The position numbers were made by a program, and so were the translations under genes. Shown one piece after another: positions 26,854 to 35,350 of a stretch of DNA of 64,000 nt. Every line of letters begins with the position of its first letter. The first letter of the stretch is position 1. Below the pieces are notes generated by a model that saw only the letters and a list, made by a program, of their open reading frames with translations, had not been told where the DNA came from and made no database searches. The DNA comes from Staphylococcus succinus. GTDB lineage: Bacteria; Bacillota; Bacilli; Staphylococcales; Staphylococcaceae. The stretch spans positions 1,736,001 to 1,800,000 of the forward strand of contig NZ_CP118976.1 in NCBI RefSeq assembly GCF_029024945.1, read 5' to 3'.

Positions 26854-27453
26854 CTATTCACCTTGGTATTCCATATTTTCAATTTGGTCTGTAATATTAC
26901 CTGCCACTTCAACATTATCAGGTGTACACAAGAATATATCTGATCCTACACGCTGAATGTCACCACCGATAGCATATACAGTACCACTTAAAAAGTCTAT
27001 AATACGTTTTGCAGAAACTTTATCTATGCGTTGTAGATTAACTAAAGTCGCACGACGATTTTTTAATTCATCTGCAATATCTTGTGTATCAGAAAATACA
27101 CGTGGTTCAAATAAACACATTTTAGAACTTTCTTGTGCAAAATCAAAATTATCTTGTTCTTGATTATTCATATTCACAACGTTCCTAGTATTATTTTTTG
27201 GTGTATTGTTATTCATTTGATACTTCCTTTCACCGGATGATTGTTGTAACCTCGATGATTGTTTTTTGGGCACGGATTGTATCGATTTTTGGCGTTCTAT
27301 ATTTTCATTATTTGGTTGTTCTCTAAAATTGGTTTGAGACTGCGCTTGTTGTTTATTTTGTTGTTTATCTTTTTCTTCTTCTGGTGGCGCTTCTAATTCG
27401 TCATCTTCTTCTTCAACCACGAAAAATCCACTAAATAAATCTTTTAAAGCCAC
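26854..27453 (-). CDS. sepF: Cell division protein SepF
   Basis: SepF anchors and bundles FtsZ at the membrane. The protein has an N-terminal amphipathic membrane anchor (MALKDLFSGFFVV), an acidic and then Gln/Asn-rich linker (about 15-105) and the SepF core with RRATLVNLQRIDKVSAKRI and GTVYAIGGDIQRVG. I prefer the GTG at 27453 (199 residues) because AGGAG lies 8 nt before it; the GTG at 27462 lies within that signal. It overlaps the ylmE stop. Confidence 0.93.
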   Translation of the reverse strand: MALKDLFSGFFVVEEEDDELEAPPEEEKDKQQNKQQAQSQTNFREQPNNENIERQKSIQSVPKKQSSRLQQSSGERKYQMNNNTPKNNTRNVVNMNNQEQDNFDFAQESSKMCLFEPRVFSDTQDIADELKNRRATLVNLQRIDKVSAKRIIDFLSGTVYAIGGDIQRVGSDIFLCTPDNVEVAGNITDQIENMEYQGE

Positions 27454-27458
27454 GGGGC

Positions 27459-28133
27459 TCACTCCTCTTTTCCTACAAGTTTAGTCCCAATTCTCACAAA
27501 CGATGCCCCTTCTTCAGCAGCTATATGAAAATCATTGCTCATTCCCATAGATAACTCCTTACACGGTGCATAATTTAAATTGAGCGCTTTAATTTCATCT
27601 CTTTTTAATCTTAATGCTTGAAACAAGCTCTTAATATATGGCTCATCTTCAGTTAATGGAGCCATAGTCATAAGACCAACTACTTCTATCTTTTCAAATT
27701 GTTCTAAATCCTCAATAAAAGTGTTGACGTCTTCTAGAGAAACACCTTGTTTGGACGATTCTCCTGAAACATTTACTTGAACAAAACATTTAATTTTATG
27801 TTCAGCTCTTTTATTAATTTCTTTTGCTAATTTCAAACGATCTAATGCATGAAAGTAATCGATGTCATTAATCACTTCTTTAACTTTTCTTGTTTGTAAA
27901 GAACCAATAAAGTGCATTACGATATCATTTGGTAACGCTTGTTTTTTCTGAAGACAACCTTCTATACGGTTCTCACCAAAGTGCCTAATTCCCGCATAAT
28001 ATGCATCATTAGCTCGGTCTATTGTAACATACTTTGTTACTGCAATCACGTTTGGCAATGTTGAAACATGTTCTTTTTTACAGTGTACTTTTAATTCTTC
28101 ATTAATCTGTTCTAAATTTTGTTGTACGTTCAA
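27459..28133 (-). CDS. ylmE: YggS-family pyridoxal phosphate homeostasis protein
   Basis: The 224-residue PLP-binding TIM-barrel protein shows the Lys-bearing AVTKYVTIDRA near 35-45, HFGENRIEG, HFIGSLQTRKVKEVI and GMSNDFHIAAEEGASFVRIGT. These proteins keep free PLP and amino acid pools in balance and have no known catalysis. The likely start is the TTG at 28133, preceded by GGAGAGGTG; an ATG at 28151 overlaps the pgeF stop but sits at the ribosome binding site itself. Confidence 0.92.
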   Translation of the reverse strand: MNVQQNLEQINEELKVHCKKEHVSTLPNVIAVTKYVTIDRANDAYYAGIRHFGENRIEGCLQKKQALPNDIVMHFIGSLQTRKVKEVINDIDYFHALDRLKLAKEINKRAEHKIKCFVQVNVSGESSKQGVSLEDVNTFIEDLEQFEKIEVVGLMTMAPLTEDEPYIKSLFQALRLKRDEIKALNLNYAPCKELSMGMSNDFHIAAEEGASFVRIGTKLVGKEE

Positions 28134-28150
28134 TTCTTTACACCTCTCCA

Positions 28151-28939
28151 TTATTGACCAATAAATGCTAACATGCGTCCAGTGTTTCCTTTTTCAACTC
28201 TATATGAGAAAAATAAAGATAAATCCTCTGACGTAGCATAATTTGTAATGTAAATATTATCTTTAGGAACACCGGCATATTCAAGTAACAAAGCATTTGC
28301 TTGTTTTAAATCGATACCATGTCTATCCTCAGCTCTTCTGTCAATAAACTGATTAGTATCAACAGGTAGTTGTTCAAATTTTGATTTAATATCATCATTA
28401 ATTTCATAGGTGGATGATGTTGCAGGACCTATAACAACTTGTAAATCCTTCACATCAAAATCAATTTTACTTACCATCTCATTAGCAATTTGGCCAACTG
28501 TTCCTCTCCATCCCGCATGCGCCAATCCTACAAAATGGTGTGGTTCACTATAAAAGTATATGGGTACACAATCTGCATAACACATCGTTAGCAATATATC
28601 AGACTGGTAAGTATACATACCATCTACACCATATAGCTCATCTGATAATGCATCAATATTCGTCCCTTTATCTTCGTCTGTTACTTCAACCACCTTATTT
28701 TCATGGGTTTGTATCGGAAACACCCATTGCTCCCTTGGATAATGGATTGTAGCTGCAAGTTGCTCTTGATGCTGTGTAATATTTATAGAATCATCATCAA
28801 TATACCTAGCTAAATTAAATGCTTCTTTAGGATAAGGACTCAAGCCATCTTCTCTAGTAGTTATACCCAATATTACTTTTTCTAATTGGCTTGTCTCATA
28901 CTTCAATATGTGGTTATACTTCTTGAATCTCTCTTGCAT
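28151..28939 (-). CDS. pgeF: Peptidoglycan editing factor PgeF (laccase-domain, YlmD)
   Basis: The 262-residue protein belongs to the COG1496 family, with the metal-binding motifs IQTHENKV, MCYADCVPIYF (Cys near 118) and LAHAGWRGTVG (His near 135). The E. coli member removes wrongly incorporated amino acids from peptidoglycan precursors; others show purine nucleosidase or phosphorylase activity. I use the ATG at 28939 (MQERFKKYN) with GGAGG 8 nt before it; a TTG start at 28954 overlaps that site. Confidence 0.92.
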   Translation of the reverse strand: MQERFKKYNHILKYETSQLEKVILGITTREDGLSPYPKEAFNLARYIDDDSINITQHQEQLAATIHYPREQWVFPIQTHENKVVEVTDEDKGTNIDALSDELYGVDGMYTYQSDILLTMCYADCVPIYFYSEPHHFVGLAHAGWRGTVGQIANEMVSKIDFDVKDLQVVIGPATSSTYEINDDIKSKFEQLPVDTNQFIDRRAEDRHGIDLKQANALLLEYAGVPKDNIYITNYATSEDLSLFFSYRVEKGNTGRMLAFIGQ

Positions 28940-29088
28940 ACTACTTACCTCCAATAAATGTTATTGTAAAACGCTTTTATAACATTAATATAACTACTTA
29001 CTTTAGATTGATACATTTACTCAAATTTCTCTTAAACTTGTATGATGAAAAGTTATTTTGATTAACAATTTCAAATTAATCCAAAAAA

Positions 29089-29114
29089 GTCATCAGATCT
29101 TTGGACCTGATGAC
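29089..29114 (-). terminator. Terminator after ftsZ
   Basis: GTCATCAGGTC and GATCTGATGAC with a 4-nt loop are followed by TTTTTT on the minus strand, about 80 nt after the ftsZ stop. It marks the end of the dcw transcript. Confidence 0.88.
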
Positions 29115-29196
29115 ATCATTTTAACATTTATCGTTACTTACTATAGCTTTTAATTTATGTGAATTACGTTCTGTTAGATTAACTTAAATAATAAAT

Positions 29197-30369
29197 TTAA
29201 CGTCTAGTTCTTCTTGAACGTCTTTCTTCTCTATTTCTAATAAAGCTTGGAATGTCATCTTCGTTTGTAGTATGACTTCTGCCTTCACTAGCACTTTCAG
29301 TTGGTTGTTGAGATACACTTGCTTGACTTGAAGCAAATGGTTCTTCTTTTGGTGTACTGCTTGTTGCACTGCTACCAAATGTAGTATTAGAAGCTTTACG
29401 CCCTTGTGCTGATGGTTTATCTTCAAAACCAGTTGCAATCACTGTTACCACGATTTCATCTTGTAATTCTGGATTAATTACAGTACCAAAAATCATATTC
29501 ACATCTTCGTCTGCAGCATCTTGAACGATATCAGCAGCTTCTTGTGCTTCAAAAAGTGAAAGTGATTCGCCACCAGTGATGTTCATAAGTACACCTTGTG
29601 CTCCTACAATAGAAGTTTCTAATAATGGTGAAGAAATTGCTTTTTTAGCTGCTTCTACTGCACGATTCTCACCAGAAGAAACACCAATTCCCATTAAAGC
29701 TGAACCTTGGTTAGACATAATCGTCTTAACATCTGCAAAGTCAAGGTTTACTTCACCTGATACAGCGATTAAGTCAGAAATACCTTGAACACCTTGGCGT
29801 AAAACATTATCTGCTTCTTTGAACGCTTCCATCATTGGTGTTGATTTATCAACGATATCTAATAAACGATCATTTGGAATGACGATTAATGTATCTACAG
29901 CTGCTTTCATAGCTTCTACACCAGCTGCTGCTTGTGTTTGACGTTTACGGCCTTCGAAACCAAACGGACGTGTAACGACACCAACTGTTAATGCGCCCAT
30001 TTCTTTAGCAATTTTCGCTACAACTGGAGCTGCACCAGTACCAGTACCGCCACCCATACCAGCAGTTACGAATACCATATCTGCACCTTGGATAGCATCT
30101 TCAATTTGTTCTCGTGATTCTTCAGCAGCTTTTTTACCAATTTCTGGATTCGCACCTGCACCTAAACCACGAGTTAACTTTTCACCAATTTGGATTTTAG
30201 ATTCTGCTTTAGATAAGTTTAAAGCTTGTCCGTCCGTATTGATAGAAATAAATTCAACATTGTTCATACCATGGTCAATCATACGGTTTACAGCGTTATT
30301 TCCGCCGCCCCCTACACCGATGACTTTTAACGTCGCTAAATGATTAAATCCTTGTTCAAATTCTAACAT
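29197..30369 (-). CDS. ftsZ: Cell division GTPase FtsZ
   Basis: FtsZ is the tubulin-like protein of the Z ring. The 390-residue protein has GVGGGGNNAVNRM near 18-30, the tubulin signature GGGTGTGAAPV near 104-114 and the T7-loop NLDFADVKTIM. A variable Ser/Gln-rich linker (about 316-370) follows, then the conserved C-terminal tail DDIPSFIRNREERRSRRTRR that binds FtsA and SepF. It lies 30 nt after ftsA, at the end of the dcw cluster. Nothing is out of place. Confidence 0.98.
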   Translation of the reverse strand: MLEFEQGFNHLATLKVIGVGGGGNNAVNRMIDHGMNNVEFISINTDGQALNLSKAESKIQIGEKLTRGLGAGANPEIGKKAAEESREQIEDAIQGADMVFVTAGMGGGTGTGAAPVVAKIAKEMGALTVGVVTRPFGFEGRKRQTQAAAGVEAMKAAVDTLIVIPNDRLLDIVDKSTPMMEAFKEADNVLRQGVQGISDLIAVSGEVNLDFADVKTIMSNQGSALMGIGVSSGENRAVEAAKKAISSPLLETSIVGAQGVLMNITGGESLSLFEAQEAADIVQDAADEDVNMIFGTVINPELQDEIVVTVIATGFEDKPSAQGRKASNTTFGSSATSSTPKEEPFASSQASVSQQPTESASEGRSHTTNEDDIPSFIRNREERRSRRTRR

Positions 30370-30398
30370 TTATATTTCCTCCTAGTTTTAATGGCCAA

Positions 30399-31814
30399 TC
30401 AATCGAATAGAGATTTCATCAGTTTTTTAAATTTACCTTCTTCTTTATCTTCTTTATGTTGAGGTTTACCTTCAGCGTCTTCATCGACGTTTACTTTTTC
30501 CTCGTAATCCTCTTTTACATGTTGTTGTTCCGAATCAGATGTTGGTGATTGCGATTCTTCTTGCTTATTCGATTTTTTCTTGAACCAATCAAATCCGCTT
30601 GATTTTGTATTGTTTTCTCTATCATCAGATTCGATGACTTCTTCTTCGAATTCTTCACTGTCATGATTACTTATTGTAACATAATCTAGCATTTCATCGA
30701 AAGTAATGCTACTAGAAATTGTAGAAATTGCTGATGAGAACTCAGGTTTTCTAATACCCATTTGTGATGGCGTATGTATTCTCACTTTTTCACTAACCAT
30801 ATCTTGTAGTAGTTCCTTGACGCCTAATAAGTTAGCTGACCCTCCTGTAATAACGAATCCACCATTAACTTTAGTAAGTCCTAATTCTTGTAACACATCA
30901 AAAATTTCAAAGAATATATCTTCCAAACGTGCTTCAATAATGTCTGCTAAATCTTTTTGTGTAAATTGTGCTTCTTCATCACTATCTGTTTGGTCAACAG
31001 TGAAAATATCTTGATCAGAAGCAGATTCAAAGAAAGCGTGACCATATTGATGTTTAACTTTTTCAGCTGTTTCATAAGATGTATTTAAACCTTCTGCGAT
31101 ATCTTCAGTAATATCACGGCCAGCCATTTCTATTGCATCACCATCAACAAGTTCACCTCGTTCATAGAATGCAATTTGTGTCATGTCTTCACCAATATCA
31201 ATGACACACGCACCTAATTCTTTTTCAGTGGCTGATAGAACTGAACCAAAGTTGTATGCATCAGAATATACATCCAACACATCTACACCACATGATTCAA
31301 CACATTTAATCATATTGATTAAAATTGATTTTTGAATTGCGATAACACCAGCTTCAACTTTCAAGCCATGTCTAGCAATTAATTCTTTAGGATCTGAAAC
31401 TTCATTATCCCCATCAACTACAAATTTAATTGGGAATGCGTTAATTATCTCTGTATCTGGGACTTCATTTTTTTCACGGATACCTTCAAGTACACTTTCA
31501 ATATGTGTACCATCTAATTCAGTATCTTCATAAAATTCAATTTCATTGGATTCATCAAACACTTCAGTACCGATAATAGGAAGTTTTAAAAATACTTCCT
31601 TAATATCTACCCCTGAAGCAATAGAAGCTTTTTTAATTGTATCTTTAATCGCTTGTTTCGCGATGTCAAAATCATCAATCTGTCCATTTTTTATTCCACT
31701 TGTGTAGGTTTGTCCTGTACCTATCACATTAATGCCATTGTGAAATTTTTCGCCTACTATTGTTTTAATACTTGATGAACCGATATCTATACTTACATAA
31801 TAATGCTCTTCCAT
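30399..31814 (-). CDS. ftsA: Cell division protein FtsA
   Basis: FtsA is the actin-like membrane tether of FtsZ. The 471-residue protein shows the actin-fold phosphate-1 motif VSIDIGSSSIKTIVG near 6-20, phosphate-2 ACVIDIGEDMTQIAFYE and the adenosine motif GGFVITGGSANLLG. A long acidic, low-complexity linker (about 385-455) precedes the C-terminal amphipathic helix KFKKLMKSLFD. I use the ATG at 31814 (MEEHYYV), 7 nt after AGGAGGTG; the upstream open frame is unsupported. Confidence 0.97.
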   Translation of the reverse strand: MEEHYYVSIDIGSSSIKTIVGEKFHNGINVIGTGQTYTSGIKNGQIDDFDIAKQAIKDTIKKASIASGVDIKEVFLKLPIIGTEVFDESNEIEFYEDTELDGTHIESVLEGIREKNEVPDTEIINAFPIKFVVDGDNEVSDPKELIARHGLKVEAGVIAIQKSILINMIKCVESCGVDVLDVYSDAYNFGSVLSATEKELGACVIDIGEDMTQIAFYERGELVDGDAIEMAGRDITEDIAEGLNTSYETAEKVKHQYGHAFFESASDQDIFTVDQTDSDEEAQFTQKDLADIIEARLEDIFFEIFDVLQELGLTKVNGGFVITGGSANLLGVKELLQDMVSEKVRIHTPSQMGIRKPEFSSAISTISSSITFDEMLDYVTISNHDSEEFEEEVIESDDRENNTKSSGFDWFKKKSNKQEESQSPTSDSEQQHVKEDYEEKVNVDEDAEGKPQHKEDKEEGKFKKLMKSLFD

Positions 31815-31920
31815 AGATAGGCACCTCCTGACAAATAACTTATTCAAGTTCACACTATTAACAGTTTACAATACGATTTAGCGGTTGTGAACTATAAACA
31901 CATGTATTTGTCGAAATTTT

Positions 31921-32808
31921 TTAATTATTTTTGTCTGACTTCTTATTTATCTTATTTAATGCACTTTGTAATTCGTTTTTTGCTTTGTCTTCTTGTGTCG
32001 ATCCTTTTTCTACGTTTTTGTCACTAGCGGCCTTGGTATCACTATCACCACTATATGGGATAAAGGATGCTCCTACCGATAAATCAATATAACCCGCTTT
32101 CTTCAAGTTACCTGATTCGTCACGTTCAAGCGACTGTGACATTTGTGGATAATACTTCATTTTGTTGCCAATTGTATTCAAGTTCCCCACAATTTGTAAG
32201 TCATCGGTAGTAAAAAGTTTGATTTGATTTTGCGCATTGGCTTGAGGATCATATTGTACTTCAGCAATTGTACTTCTCACCTTAGATGGTATTTCAGCAA
32301 GTTGATGAATAATTTGCTCTTTATTGTCCTTTTTGAAACCTTCTAAAATTGGACCGTCATCAACCGAATTTCCATCATAATTATCTAGCTCTGTACCATC
32401 TTCTGTAATAGGTATATATTTATCATCTTTCTTTATCAACGCGACAATTTGGTCTTCAATCACATCTACTATCATTTTGTTGGGAAAGTGTTTAGTAATC
32501 TTCACATCTTTTACTAAAGTATTTTTTCTCAATTGTTCTTCAGCTTTTGAAGTACTATACGTATACATTCTAGCATCATCTTTAACATCTATTGTTTTAT
32601 TAATCTCACTTTTCGAAACGTTATGATTTCCTTTAATTTCCACACTACTTATCTTGCTTAAAGGTGTGAACATATATATAAGAATTAGAACAATGATAAA
32701 TAACAGTACCCCAAATACTGAATATTGAATTTGCTTCTGCCTTTTCTTTCGCAGTTCTCGTTTTTGTTTTAAATATTCAGAGTCAAATTCACTTACTTTA
32801 TCAGCCAT
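31921..32808 (-). CDS. divIB: Cell division protein DivIB (FtsQ), short form
   Basis: DivIB is a bitopic divisome protein with a POTRA domain that works with FtsL and DivIC. The 295-residue protein has a basic N-terminus (LKQKRELRKKRQKQ), one transmembrane segment near 30-50, a POTRA domain (ISSVEIKGNHNVSKSEI) and a beta domain (GYIDLSVGASFIPY), then a charged tail. S. aureus DivIB has about 439 residues, as I recall it; this one lacks nearly all of the roughly 145-residue acidic cytoplasmic extension. The ATG is clear and follows AAAGGATG. Confidence 0.95.
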   Translation of the reverse strand: MADKVSEFDSEYLKQKRELRKKRQKQIQYSVFGVLLFIIVLILIYMFTPLSKISSVEIKGNHNVSKSEINKTIDVKDDARMYTYSTSKAEEQLRKNTLVKDVKITKHFPNKMIVDVIEDQIVALIKKDDKYIPITEDGTELDNYDGNSVDDGPILEGFKKDNKEQIIHQLAEIPSKVRSTIAEVQYDPQANAQNQIKLFTTDDLQIVGNLNTIGNKMKYYPQMSQSLERDESGNLKKAGYIDLSVGASFIPYSGDSDTKAASDKNVEKGSTQEDKAKNELQSALNKINKKSDKNN

Positions 32809-32823
32809 TATTTTTCACATCCT

Positions 32824-34173
32824 TTAAAAAGACGGTAAGTGCGCTTTGAAACTATTAATAAATTTATCTCCACGCTCTTCAAATGTATTATATTGATCCC
32901 AACTTGCACATGCTGGTGACAATAAGACTACGTCATTTGCTTCAATAATACCTTGTATCTTATCAACTGCATCTTCCACATCGTTTGCTTGAATCACGTA
33001 TTTACCTTGGCTTTCGCCTAACTTCACAAATTTACTTTGCGTTTCCCCAAAAGTAACCATCACTCTTACATTGGCCATATAAGGAATAAGTTCATCGAAA
33101 TCATTACCACGATCTAAACCACCACATAACCATATAATAGGTTGTTCAAATGAATTCAAAGCAAATTGTGTCGCTAATGTGTTCGTAGCTTTTGAATCGT
33201 TATAATATTTATTGGTTTTATTCGTGCCAATATATTGTAGCCTATGTTCAATACCTGAGAATGTCGTCAAACTTTCAATAATCGCCCTTACTGATACACC
33301 AGCAAGTAATGCTGCCAATACTGCCGCCAAAATGTTTTCTAAGTTATGATCTCCAGGTAAAACTAGTTCATTTTTATGGATTATTCTAAATCCTTTAAAA
33401 ACGATATAGCCATCTTTAACATAAATACCATCTACTTCTTGTTCAGTAGAGAAATAATATGTTTTTGCTTTTAAAGACTCAGATTCAATTAATTGTCTTT
33501 GATGATAGTTACAAATTAAATAATCGTCTTCAGTTTGATTTTCATAAACTCTTTTTTTAGCATTTTGATAATTATCTAACGTCTCATGATAGTCGAGATG
33601 CGCTGAATAGATATTAGTAATAATTGCTATATGAGGCTTGTATTGATCTATCCCTAAAAGTTGAAAAGATGATAATTCAGTTATAAGATAATCATCTTTT
33701 GATACTTCTTGCGCTACTTTCGATGCCACATAACCGATGTTACCTGAAACTTTGCCAGTAACTCTACTCTTTTGGAACATATCTCCGATTAATGACGTTA
33801 CAGTCGTTTTTCCGTTAGTGCCTGTAACACCAATAATTGGTGCTTCTGAAATGAGATAGCTTAACTCAACTTCTGTTAAAATTTTCAAATCTTTTTCTAT
33901 TGCTTTTTCAATTAATGGTACTGTATAAGGAATACCTGGGTTTTTGACAATAATCGGATCATTATCCAATAAAGATAATGGGTGTTCACCACCAATAACT
34001 GTTATACCCATATTTTCTAAGTCTTTAGCATGTGAGTCTTGAGATATATCTTTACCATCATTCACTATCACACTTGCACCTAGTTTATGTAACAACTTAG
34101 CTGCTTCATAACCACTTTTCGCTAATCCAATGACTAATACATTTCTATCTTTTAAACCTGTATAAGTTAGCAA
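32824..34173 (-). CDS. murD: UDP-N-acetylmuramoylalanine-D-glutamate ligase
   Basis: MurD adds D-glutamate to UDP-MurNAc-L-Ala in the cytoplasm. The 449-residue Mur ligase has an N-terminal UDP-binding Rossmann region (VLVIGLAKSGYEAAKLL), the ATP-binding P-loop GVTGTNGKTT near 116-125, LSSFQLLG, the His-bearing SAHLDYH, and the C-terminal LCGGLDRGNDF. Length and motifs are normal. It starts 1 nt after the mraY stop. Confidence 0.97.
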   Translation of the reverse strand: MLTYTGLKDRNVLVIGLAKSGYEAAKLLHKLGASVIVNDGKDISQDSHAKDLENMGITVIGGEHPLSLLDNDPIIVKNPGIPYTVPLIEKAIEKDLKILTEVELSYLISEAPIIGVTGTNGKTTVTSLIGDMFQKSRVTGKVSGNIGYVASKVAQEVSKDDYLITELSSFQLLGIDQYKPHIAIITNIYSAHLDYHETLDNYQNAKKRVYENQTEDDYLICNYHQRQLIESESLKAKTYYFSTEQEVDGIYVKDGYIVFKGFRIIHKNELVLPGDHNLENILAAVLAALLAGVSVRAIIESLTTFSGIEHRLQYIGTNKTNKYYNDSKATNTLATQFALNSFEQPIIWLCGGLDRGNDFDELIPYMANVRVMVTFGETQSKFVKLGESQGKYVIQANDVEDAVDKIQGIIEANDVVLLSPACASWDQYNTFEERGDKFINSFKAHLPSF

Positions 34174-34174
34174 T

Positions 34175-35140
34175 TTAATTCACTCCAATCCATAGACCAA
34201 TAAGTCCTGAAATCAAGCCAACTGTCCAAAATACTGTAACTACCTTCTTCTCATTCCAACCAACTAACTCGAAATGATGATGTAGCGGAGACATCTTAAA
34301 TATTCTTTTTCCTGTTAATTTGAAAGATGTTACTTGAATCATTACTGATAACGTTTCAGCAACAAATACGAAACCTATAAAAATAAGTGACAATTCTTGG
34401 TTAAGCATGATGGAGATTGTAGCGAATATACCACCTAATGCCAAACTTCCTGTATCCCCCATAAACACTTTTGCCGGATTTAAATTGAATGGTAAGAACC
34501 CAAGCAAAGCAAAAATCATGATGACACAGAATAGTCCGATAGAAGTTGCACCTTGAAAGTAGGCCATGATGGCATACATCACAAATCCTATAATAGATAA
34601 CCCTGTTGCCAATCCATCTAAACCGTCTGTTAAATTCACAGCATTTGAAAAGCCTACTTGCCAAAAAACAATGAATATCACATATGCAATAGAAAGTGGA
34701 ACCTCGATACCTATAAACGGAATATGGATACCTGTAGAAAAATCAGTTAAATTAAATACTTGGCTTAAAATGAAGAAAATAACCGCAATTCCAATTTGTG
34801 CAAGAAACTTTTGCTTACTTGTTAAGCCCTGGTTATTTTTTTTAACTACAATAATGTAATCGTCTATAAAACCGATTAAACCAAAACCAAGTGTTACAAA
34901 TAGTAATAAAATAATTGGATTTGAGCTATCTGTAAAAATAATAGCTAAAATCGATGTAACAATAATACTTATTAAAAATGTAAGCCCGCCCATAGTTGGC
35001 GTGCCTGTTTTTTTCATGTGGCTTTGAGGACCTTCTTCTCTAATACTTTGACCAAATTTCATTTTCTTTAAAGTCGGAATTAATACTGGGACTAATATAA
35101 ACGTGATTAACAGTGCAATGATTGCGAGTAAATAAACCAT
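34175..35140 (-). CDS. mraY: Phospho-N-acetylmuramoyl-pentapeptide transferase
   Basis: MraY transfers phospho-MurNAc-pentapeptide to undecaprenyl phosphate, making lipid I. The 321-residue protein has ten hydrophobic segments and the catalytic loops GFIDDYI near 92-98, NLTDGLDGLA near 171-180 (catalytic Asp residues), GDTGSLALGG and SPLHHHFEL. I use the ATG at 35140 (MVYLLAI) six nt after AAGGAG; an ATG at 35155 overlaps that site. A 210-bp gap with a hairpin separates it from pbp1. Confidence 0.97.
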   Translation of the reverse strand: MVYLLAIIALLITFILVPVLIPTLKKMKFGQSIREEGPQSHMKKTGTPTMGGLTFLISIIVTSILAIIFTDSSNPIILLLFVTLGFGLIGFIDDYIIVVKKNNQGLTSKQKFLAQIGIAVIFFILSQVFNLTDFSTGIHIPFIGIEVPLSIAYVIFIVFWQVGFSNAVNLTDGLDGLATGLSIIGFVMYAIMAYFQGATSIGLFCVIMIFALLGFLPFNLNPAKVFMGDTGSLALGGIFATISIMLNQELSLIFIGFVFVAETLSVMIQVTSFKLTGKRIFKMSPLHHHFELVGWNEKKVVTVFWTVGLISGLIGLWIGVN

Positions 35141-35208
35141 ATTATGCTCCTTCATATATTTAAATTGGATTAAGTCGTAATGCTAAGTTATTACAATATG
35201 TATAGGGT

Positions 35209-35269
35209 AAGTAGTAAATTGAGAAACCAACTTCTAATTATTTGATTATTGATTTCTTATCTACTACTT
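35209..35269 (-). other. Hairpin-prone spacer between pbp1 and mraY
   Basis: AAGTAGTA and TACTACTT form an 8-bp stem whose loop has a further AGAAA/TTTCT pairing. No clear T run follows on the minus strand, so it is not a strong terminator. It lies in the only larger gap of the dcw cluster. Confidence 0.4.
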
Positions 35270-35350
35270 TTTAAGACCCCAAATGCTTAAAATAAACGTA
35301 CTTATATGACTTCGATATTAAACCATAAAATATTGTTTTATTAGGTTCAA

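Noticed and set aside
29184..29438. 84-residue minus-strand frame inside the 3' part of ftsZ
   Set aside because: It is a shifted reading of the repetitive Gln/Ser-rich FtsZ linker; no independent start signal.
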